Source: Pelagicoccus mobilis (GTDB taxonomy: Bacteria > Verrucomicrobiota > Verrucomicrobiia > Opitutales > Opitutaceae). From it: a stretch of DNA of 64,000 nt. The notes beneath the pieces are model-generated. The model did not search any database. It worked only from the letters and a program-made list of their open reading frames with translations, and had not been told where the DNA came from. Shown here piece by piece: positions 61,468-64,000 of the stretch (the stretch's first letter is position 1; each line of letters begins with the position of its first letter). Location: contig NZ_JAENIL010000046.1 in the NCBI RefSeq assembly GCF_016595505.1, positions 1 to 64,000 on the forward strand, read 5' to 3'. The position numbers were made by a program, and so were the translations under genes.

Positions 61468-62790
61468 ATGAAACAAGATGAACCTGTTGCCGCGAAGCCG
61501 ACGCTTTCGGATCGCGTGATCCAGCCTCAATTCCTTTACCCCTTCATCCTCGTAACGAGCCTTTTTGCTCTGTGGGGATTTGCTAACGATATTACGAATC
61601 CGATGGTAGCGGCCTTTAAGAACGTGCTGCTCCTTTCGAATACACAGAGCTCGCTCGTGCAGTCGGCCTTCTATGGTGGCTACTGTTTCATGGCGATTCC
61701 GGCGGCGATTTTTATCAAGCGCTTCAGCTACAAGTCTGGCATATTGATGGGCTTGGCTCTTTATGTGACCGGCTGTCTCCTGTTTGTACCGGCGGGTAAT
61801 ATGCAGCAGTTCGCTCCTTTTCTAGCTGCGTACTTCATTATGACCTGCGGGTTGTCGTTCCTTGAAACGACTGCTAATCCCTACGTGTTGTCGATGGGCT
61901 CCGAGGCGACTGCGACCCGTCGTCTAAACTTGGCTCAAGCGTTTAACCCGATGGGTTCGATCGCGGGAATGTTTGTAGCCAAGGAGTTGATACTGGCACG
62001 ATTGGATCCTGCTACTGAAGAAGAACGTCGTTTGTTGGCGGAGACGGATGTCGAGAAATTCGACGCGATCGCCAAGAGCGATTTGGGTGTAATTACCGGA
62101 CCGTATATTACATTGGGCATTGTTGTGGCGGTCGTATTCGCGGTTTTTGCGTTCACGAAGTTTCCGCACACGACTTCTAACGATAGTAAAAACTTGGACA
62201 TCGGCCCGACCTTAGGTCGTCTCTTTAAGCGACCAATCTACATTTGGGGTGTCGTTGCTCAGGCGTTTTACGTCGGTGCGCAGATCATGTGCTGGACTTT
62301 CATTATCCAGTATGCCGGTGCGACTCTGGGGATGAGCAAGGCGGACGCTCAGGGCTACAATATCATCGCCATGGTGATCTTTGTATCCAGTCGCTTTATT
62401 TGTACCTTCATCCTCAAATACTTCCGTCCGGGGCAGTTGCTCTGCTGCTTGGCGATTGGAGGAGCTACGCTGACGTTGGGTGCTATCTTCCTGCCTGGAA
62501 TGGTTGGACTCTGGTGTCTCGTGGGAATCTCAGCCTGTATGTCTTTGATGTTCCCTACAATTTATGGCTTAGCTTTGGATGGCTTGGGCGACGACGCGAA
62601 ACTCGCTTCTGCCGGTCTGATTCTAGCGATCGGTGGCGGTTGCCTGATGCCTCCTCTTCAGGCGATGATCATCGACCAAGAAACTGTCTTTGGGCTGGTC
62701 GGAGCCCGAGCTTCCTTTGCGTTGCCACTTCTCTGCTTCGTGGTGATTGCGACTTACGGGTTCTATGCGAACAAACTGCGGAAGATGTAG
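61468..62790 (+). CDS. FucP-type sugar:H+ symporter (MFS)
   Basis: A 440-residue MFS transporter with about 12 hydrophobic segments. ATG 61468 gives the usual short cytoplasmic N-terminus. The family motifs are GFANDITNPMVAAFK in helix 1 and FLETTANPYV in helix 4, where Glu133 matches E. coli FucP Glu135. The Asp in helix 1 (Asp41) sits three residues before the position of E. coli Asp46, which is Asn44 here. This is a property of the Bacteroidetes/Verrucomicrobia branch and may affect substrate or proton coupling. It imports L-fucose or a related free sugar across the inner membrane. A terminator separates it from FucI; the next sulfatase starts 60 bp downstream. Confidence 0.9.
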   Translation: MKQDEPVAAKPTLSDRVIQPQFLYPFILVTSLFALWGFANDITNPMVAAFKNVLLLSNTQSSLVQSAFYGGYCFMAIPAAIFIKRFSYKSGILMGLALYVTGCLLFVPAGNMQQFAPFLAAYFIMTCGLSFLETTANPYVLSMGSEATATRRLNLAQAFNPMGSIAGMFVAKELILARLDPATEEERRLLAETDVEKFDAIAKSDLGVITGPYITLGIVVAVVFAVFAFTKFPHTTSNDSKNLDIGPTLGRLFKRPIYIWGVVAQAFYVGAQIMCWTFIIQYAGATLGMSKADAQGYNIIAMVIFVSSRFICTFILKYFRPGQLLCCLAIGGATLTLGAIFLPGMVGLWCLVGISACMSLMFPTIYGLALDGLGDDAKLASAGLILAIGGGCLMPPLQAMIIDQETVFGLVGARASFALPLLCFVVIATYGFYANKLRKM

Positions 62791-62850
62791 TTTGCTCTGG
62801 TCTTGAGTGCTGCTCAACTTGTTGTGGATGCTTAGGACCTTTTTTTCGAT

Positions 62851-64000
62851 ATGAAGATGCTTATGAGTTTAGCCCTTCTCGTTGGAGGGGCTATCTGTGC
62901 GGCTGAACGACCCAATGTTATCATCCTCTACGCGGATGATATGGGCGTAGCGGACGTCTCCTGCGGGGATGCGAAAGCCAAGATTCAGACTCCGAACATC
63001 GATCGGCTTGCGACCGAAGGGATGACCTTCTCTGACGGGCACAGCTCTTCTGGCATCTGTACACCCAGTCGATTCGCTATGCTGACAGGGCAACATCATT
63101 GGCGGAGGTTTCATGGGATCGTCAAAGCTTTTGGCGGTCCCGTTTTTGAGGACGATGAATTTACTATCGCCAAGATGTTCAAGCAGCAGGGCTATCGCAC
63201 CGCCTGCTTTGGAAAGTGGCATTTGGGCTGGGATTTCGAGGCAATCCGAAAACCTGGACTGGAAGAGAAAGACTGGCCCAGTCCGGATTCCTACGATTGG
63301 ACAAAACGTTTCCCGGGTGGTCCGATCGATCGCGGGTTCGATCACTATTTTGGCGACGGTACGATCAACTTTCCGCCGTATTGCTGGATTGAAGACGACC
63401 GGTTTTTGACCGTTCCGACCCAACCGGTGATTAAGTCAGAACCTTTGGCGGGTGCTGGTAACTTCCGTCCCGGTCCGATGGCCGAAGACTGGAGTCCCTA
63501 CGACGTCCTCCCGACCGTCACTGAAAAAACCGTCGGTTGGATTTCGGAGCAGACAACCGATCAACCGTTCTTCATCTACCTGGCCTTCAATTCCCCGCAC
63601 TATCCAATTGTTCCGAACGAGCCGTTCCATGGACGATCGAAGGCTGGCTACTACGGGGACTTCGTCGTCGAGACCGATGCCATGGTTGGCAAGGTGCTGG
63701 CAGCGCTCGACGCTCATGGTTTGGCTGATAATACGATGGTCGTATTCTCTGCAGACAATGGAGCGGAAACCCATGCGTTCGAACGACTGGAGAGCTTTGA
63801 CCAATGGAGCTCCGGGGAATTTCGAGGTGTGAAGCGTGATCTTTACGAAGGCGGGCATCGGGTTCCGTTCATCGTGCGGTGGCCCGGTCGAGTCGGAGCC
63901 GGTACCGTATCCGATGAAGTTGTAAGTCAGGTGGATCTCGCGGCAACTTTCGCCGCCATGATCGACTACTCGATTGGCGAGGACGAAGCGATAGACAGCT
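62851..64000 (+). CDS. Secreted sulfatase, cut by window end
   Basis: The first 383 codons of an S1 sulfatase, running off the right edge. The signal peptide [17 protein letters not shown] precedes [14 protein letters not shown], with metal pair Asp29-Asp30. The formylglycine motif is Cys70-Thr-Pro-Ser-Arg74 (CxPSR). [12 protein letters not shown] and [17 protein letters not shown] are present, so the catalytic core is complete. It lies 60 bp after the transporter gene and is probably co-transcribed with it. Only the C-terminal subdomain is missing from view. Confidence 0.92.
   Translation, partial: MKMLMSLALLVGGAICAAERPNVIILYADDMGVADVSCGDAKAKIQTPNIDRLATEGMTFSDGHSSSGICTPSRFAMLTGQHHWRRFHGIVKAFGGPVFEDDEFTIAKMFKQQGYRTACFGKWHLGWDFEAIRKPGLEEKDWPSPDSYDWTKRFPGGPIDRGFDHYFGDGTINFPPYCWIEDDRFLTVPTQPVIKSEPLAGAGNFRPGPMAEDWSPYDVLPTVTEKTVGWISEQTTDQPFFIYLAFNSPHYPIVPNEPFHGRSKAGYYGDFVVETDAMVGKVLAALDAHGLADNTMVVFSADNGAETHAFERLESFDQWSSGEFRGVKRDLYEGGHRVPFIVRWPGRVGAGTVSDEVVSQVDLAATFAAMIDYSIGEDEAIDS

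Noticed and set aside
1-64000. CRISPR arrays, tRNA, rRNA, phage or transposase genes
   Set aside because: No regularly spaced direct repeats, cloverleaf tRNA sequence with TTCGA arm, rRNA segment or transposase motif was noticed. The repeats seen are inverted and dispersed.

Overview
The window looks like marine Verrucomicrobiota (Opitutae-type) DNA carrying a large polysaccharide-utilisation locus, most likely for ulvan, the sulfated rhamnose/uronic-acid polymer of green seaweeds. The lineage is an inference. It rests on the two TonB-dependent receptors with an FELSPF-type plug start and no SusD partner, the many secreted sulfatases and glycoside hydrolases, and the dispersed inverted repeats between genes. 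I found no rRNA, tRNA, CRISPR, phage or transposase gene. Nearly every base belongs to carbohydrate catabolism.

Layout from left to right. 0-7.8 kb: a sulfatase without a signal peptide (-), a TonB receptor and a secreted sulfatase (+), and a LacI-type regulator (-). 8-12.7 kb: a GH78-like rhamnosidase and a GH105-DUF4861 fusion (+). 12.8-21.4 kb (-): a beta-helix protein, a PL25-type propeller lyase lipoprotein, a second GH105-DUF4861 fusion and a cytoplasmic GH78. 21.5-25.1 kb (+): a DUF5060 hydrolase, a five-bladed-propeller protein and an RpiB/LacAB-type isomerase. 25.4-33.1 kb (-): GH106, a PL24-type lyase, a DUF1961 protein and a PL25-type lyase. 33.3-41.7 kb (+): GH78, GH2, another PL25-type lyase and a small hypothetical protein. 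42-46.4 kb (-): GH88, KduD, KduI, GH88. 46.6-56.4 kb (-): sulfatase, GH39-like hydrolase, sulfatase, a divergent propeller, and the second TonB receptor. 56.9-64 kb: AraC regulator (-), then a RhaB-like kinase, FucI-type isomerase, FucP-type transporter and a sulfatase cut by the window end (+).

Proposed logic. Secreted lyases cut ulvan beta-eliminatively. The TonB receptors import the oligosaccharides. Secreted sulfatases remove sulfate. GH105 and GH88 release the unsaturated uronic acid, GH78/GH106 release rhamnose, and GH2/GH39/GH43-like enzymes handle other linkages. The unsaturated uronate goes through KduI (and possibly the RpiB-type isomerase) and KduD to 2-keto-3-deoxygluconate. The deoxyhexose goes through the isomerase and kinase. 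The aldolase, KDG kinase and sulfatase-maturation enzyme are not in this window.

The strongest sequence-level observation is that five separate seven-bladed-propeller proteins keep the same spacing of putative lyase active-site residues: His-(20/21)-His, then Tyr-16-Arg, then a downstream Tyr. One of them (51318-52688) fits neither PL24 nor PL25 well. Other points of interest are a shared 12-base motif with symmetric flanks about 120 bp upstream of two operons, a cloverleaf-like inverted repeat at about 5.2 kb, and several different REP-like palindromes, one of which supplies a gene's stop codon.
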